Below, piece after piece: positions 62,401-64,000 of a stretch of 64,000 bases of DNA. The position numbers and the translations under genes were made by a program. The stretch's first letter is position 1, and each line of letters begins with the position of its first letter. The notes under the pieces are model-generated. The model was given only the letters and a program-made list of their open reading frames with translations. It had not been told where the DNA came from and ran no database searches. The DNA comes from an uncultured bacterium. Lineage in GTDB: Bacteria > Bacteroidota > Bacteroidia > Bacteroidales > Bacteroidaceae. Location of the stretch: NCBI GenBank assembly GCA_905214625.1, contig CAJMMQ010000006.1, forward strand, positions 40,029 through 104,028. Direction: 5' to 3'.

Positions 62401-63171
62401 ATATTTACCATTGTTACTCATTGTTGACTCATCAACAAAAGTTTCAGCAGGAACATCACCAAGAGCATTGTCTACATATTTGCACTCCTGAGTTGTCTTG
62501 TTGTAAACATAATAGCAAACTGTTGCAGGAGTTACAAAGTTAATAATACCGGAAAGGATGTTACCATCAGGACTAACATTGTCTATACGTACCTGCTGAG
62601 TGTTTGTTCCAAGCTTTGTTTTCTTTGGGAAGTTAGGAAGTTCAGCATACACATCAATTGCACGATATGTACCATCAGACTGCTTCTCCCACAAAAGCGG
62701 TGTTTCAACATAAGCATCACCTGAGAAGCTACTAGAATTGCTCCATCCGCTGATGTATTTACCATCAGGTGTTACAGATGTAGCTTTTCCAGGATTCTCT
62801 GACTGAAGAGTAATCCACTTACCCTGATTCATGTCATAATAAGCAGGCTTGCTGTCATAGGTACCAACGATGATTTTTCCATCATTAGTAACGTCTGTAG
62901 CTTCGAGTGACTTTATCAAGTCAGCTTCAACCCAGAGTTCAGTAAGAGCACCTGTCTCTACATTAATAAGATAAGGATAGGCATACTTACTTTGATCATC
63001 ATCATTCACACCAGCAGCAGTAGCCCACAAGCCATTGTCTGACAAAGATGTGAAAGCTGCAGCCTTGGGGAAACTCACAGTGGTAAGCTGTGCTTCCTGT
63101 GCTGAAGACGGAATTGCCCACAGCAGGCCCAAAGCCAGCAGGATGCATAAATATAAACTTTTCTTTACCAT
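59404..63171 (-). CDS. Large multidomain T9SS cargo protein with Omp28-like thioredoxin-fold domain
   Basis: A 1255-residue exported protein with a signal peptide (1-~24, ending PSSAQ). In order: a beta-propeller-like region (~25-385), Ig-like Big_5 domains (~395-620), a cleaved-adhesin/MAM-like domain (~640-835; WLFVIRESESSSDYCAAS, DDWMAIPRLSI), an Omp28-like thioredoxin-fold domain with a CxxC pair (Cys925-Cys928 in GQQCKNCPQG), and a C-terminal T9SS sorting domain. The adhesin and CxxC parts suggest surface binding plus thiol chemistry. It lies 29 bp after the 63201 gene in a probable operon. Confidence 0.88.
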   Translation of the reverse strand: MVKKSLYLCILLALGLLWAIPSSAQEAQLTTVSFPKAAAFTSLSDNGLWATAAGVNDDDQSKYAYPYLINVETGALTELWVEADLIKSLEATDVTNDGKIIVGTYDSKPAYYDMNQGKWITLQSENPGKATSVTPDGKYISGWSNSSSFSGDAYVETPLLWEKQSDGTYRAIDVYAELPNFPKKTKLGTNTQQVRIDNVSPDGNILSGIINFVTPATVCYYVYNKTTQECKYVDNALGDVPAETFVDESTMSNNGKYLTGIVQVAGGSYISSYLYNTSDNSCILYNTESEEQDRAGSAVSNTGVVFACSPAVNPVRSAYVRVGSLWYGIDEILSGRYDINFYERTGYDFTGTIQGVSDDEKTIIGMSETKTKGYIIRLPETISEAASSVNPLGTYAVSPAYGSKFAKFSQMKLAFSKSAAVTSGVKAQFMDASGKVLREYTITAQSGNKTFTIGGIPQALNADEEYTMKIPAGAFYLMADNSIKSDEIIIKYIGRAEAPAAVQQVSPADQANVSEISSEHPVQILFDLSIAISEDAKAYLYKDGQTSPVCELNFVQGAESTILLYPSLKRYLEKDEKYKVVVEAGSVTDIMGFCPNNEITINYTGAYEPEISSDGSLFSDDFNDPSNSMVKYLLYEGDHNKPSSAMQDLGFDADNSPWLFVIRESESSSDYCAASTSIYNPTGKSDDWMAIPRLSIENADYYLSFDVQSYYKSKADRLKVLVLEDDAVYSNFTKELYDKFKANGKVLYDEQLTPGESEENLTGDWTHVEKSLAEYAGKNIYIAFVNENENQSMIFLDNLKVYYKGDFNFAPNVESTQVNKESTNVGVIVKVTSDNTYNTINATLTSEDGSFKSTYTDTPSKPITSAENYSFTFPDKLPLTVGAQNKYTISIDLGGTVYSQTNTISNLAFETTKHVVIEESTGQQCKNCPQGILAMENLEKLYGEQVIPIAIHSSIIGTDQFAYENYNTYFGITAQPMGLVNRIDTLYAPMYVDGSEQYHFDSPEGNNTFYDVAQREFENYAIADVSIDKAIYDASSKNIQITGNVNYALTMNSLNHNLAFVVLEDGLEGPQLNGFYVLDQPIFGEFGKGGKYGSSVAVVTFNDVARKVPNDNFAGESGFIPVSVTAGQPVAFNKVFSLPENVKNWDNTKVVVMLLDANTERVLNAARLKFAAGTAGINDATVSENGITISGENGSISVNGGSDLNVTVYDVSGSVISNANSTSGAVKVSTGGKNGLFIVKATSDGVSVVKKVIVK

Positions 63172-63200
63172 ACAATAAATAATTAAAAATAGAATTTATT

Positions 63201-63875
63201 TTACTTTACAATCACTTTCTCTGTACGGCCGTCAGCATACTTCAGAATGTTTATACCCTTCTGAGGAGCGTCGAGAAGCTGACCGTCTATAGAATAACGT
63301 GCAACGATTTTATTGTTTGCATTATTCTGAATACCATCTATGCCTGATGTTCCATCATAAACAAAATTTACGGTAATTTCTGAATCTGGAAGCATAGAAT
63401 TTGTTCCCTTTATATTAATTTTTACTGAACAAGTTCCAGAAACATCACCAAACTTTAATTCTGTATCAGCAGAAATATCAAAAGTATTTCCAGCTCCAAT
63501 ATTAATTGTTTTGTTTATAACGCTAATATCATATTCACCTGGCATAACAACACAGGTTCCTCCACAGCAAGTCTGAAAGGTAGAATTTTCAAGATATTTT
63601 TCCATTGTAAATGTCACATCACAACTAGCATCAGAAGACGAATTATTTTTAATCTTAACTCCTTTCATCTTAATCAAAGGAGATTTTACAATCTCAAAAC
63701 CACCAGGAGCATCAGGATTAAATATAACTTCATCAACATACTCCACCTGATCCATTGTGAGTGTAGATCCCTTTTCAATAACATTGCCATTTTCGTCTAC
63801 AAAAGAAAATGATTGTGCGTTCATTGCCACACAGCCCATAAACAAAGAGACACAAAGAGTAAATAACTTTTTCAT
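63201..63875 (-). CDS. Small secreted protein with T9SS C-terminal domain
   Basis: A 224-residue exported protein with a signal peptide (1-~20, ending AMNAQ), a cysteine-rich middle (FQTCCGGTCVV near 100-110) within a beta-sandwich-like region, and a T9SS-like C-terminus (RYSIDGQLLDAPQKGINIL to KVIVK). It resembles in size and layout the accessory proteins often encoded next to large Omp28-like cargo. It is first in the minus-strand operon with the 1255-residue gene. Confidence 0.85.
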   Translation of the reverse strand: MKKLFTLCVSLFMGCVAMNAQSFSFVDENGNVIEKGSTLTMDQVEYVDEVIFNPDAPGGFEIVKSPLIKMKGVKIKNNSSSDASCDVTFTMEKYLENSTFQTCCGGTCVVMPGEYDISVINKTINIGAGNTFDISADTELKFGDVSGTCSVKINIKGTNSMLPDSEITVNFVYDGTSGIDGIQNNANNKIVARYSIDGQLLDAPQKGINILKYADGRTEKVIVK

Positions 63876-63951
63876 ATTTTTATTTTTATATTATTAAACT
63901 TGTTTTTATCCTAAATTCCGCAGCATTTTAGTTTAACTTATTTTATAAGTA

Positions 63952-63976
63952 CCTGAGCAACAAAAAGTTGCTCAGG
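63952..63976. terminator. Perfect stem-loop at the right edge
   Basis: CCTGAGCAAC (63952-63961), loop AAAAA, GTTGCTCAGG (63967-63976), followed on + by ATTTTG. It probably ends a transcript from outside the window; its owner cannot be told from here. Confidence 0.55.
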
Positions 63977-64000
63977 ATTTTGCCATGTCAGATTTTTCAC

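Overview
The window looks like a chromosomal segment of a Bacteroidales bacterium, most likely Prevotellaceae. The reasons are a type IX secretion system (T9SS) sortase and its PorV partner, several secreted proteins ending in T9SS-type C-terminal domains, OMP barrels with an N-terminal carboxypeptidase-like domain, the DUF4290-murA-rimM-dxr-rseP gene order, and many promoters of the Bacteroidetes type (TTTG, about 19 nt, TAnnTTTG). The family assignment is inference; no rRNA gene is present.

Layout. 1-7.6 kb: two translationally coupled secreted proteins, the first cut by the window edge. 7.6-9.5 kb: a 58-residue glycine-zipper membrane protein with an ABC permease and ATPase. 9.5-12.1 kb: tRNA-Leu(CAA), manC, a HIT hydrolase and greA. 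12.7-16 kb: a CyuA-like cysteine desulfidase coupled to DsbD. 16.1-16.5 kb: two convergent candidate small RNAs. 16.6-23.7 kb: a small HTH-like protein diverging from gltB and gltD (ammonia assimilation). 24.1-29.1 kb: four unrecognised exported proteins or lipoproteins. 29.2-34.3 kb: a LytTR response regulator and LytS-type kinase diverging from an outer-membrane receptor and a Spy-like protein, with a likely LytTR operator between them. 35.1-36.6 kb: an unrecognised cytosolic protein. 36.9-42.9 kb: minus-strand housekeeping run rseP, dxr, rimM, murA, DUF4290, tsaB. 43.0-45.8 kb: yicC, gmk, nadD embedded in repeats. 46.5-48.3 kb: a decayed ATPase remnant and an intact DUF4143-type ATPase. 48.7-54.8 kb: FAH hydrolase, porU, porV, ispF. 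55.1-63.9 kb: minus-strand T9SS cargo genes, one split by a single in-frame stop codon.

How it fits together. PorU and PorV form the outer-membrane attachment step of T9SS and lie next to at least four cargo-like genes, with two more at the left end. The LytS/LytTR pair probably controls the divergent receptor gene. Intergenic DNA is unusually rich in repeats: 22-bp-period arrays built on GCAAAAG-N5-CTTTTGC, 9-bp-period CTTTAACTC arrays, and a longer composite repeat around gmk and nadD that includes a perfect 105-bp inverted pair flanking nadD. No CRISPR array, prophage or complete insertion sequence was seen.
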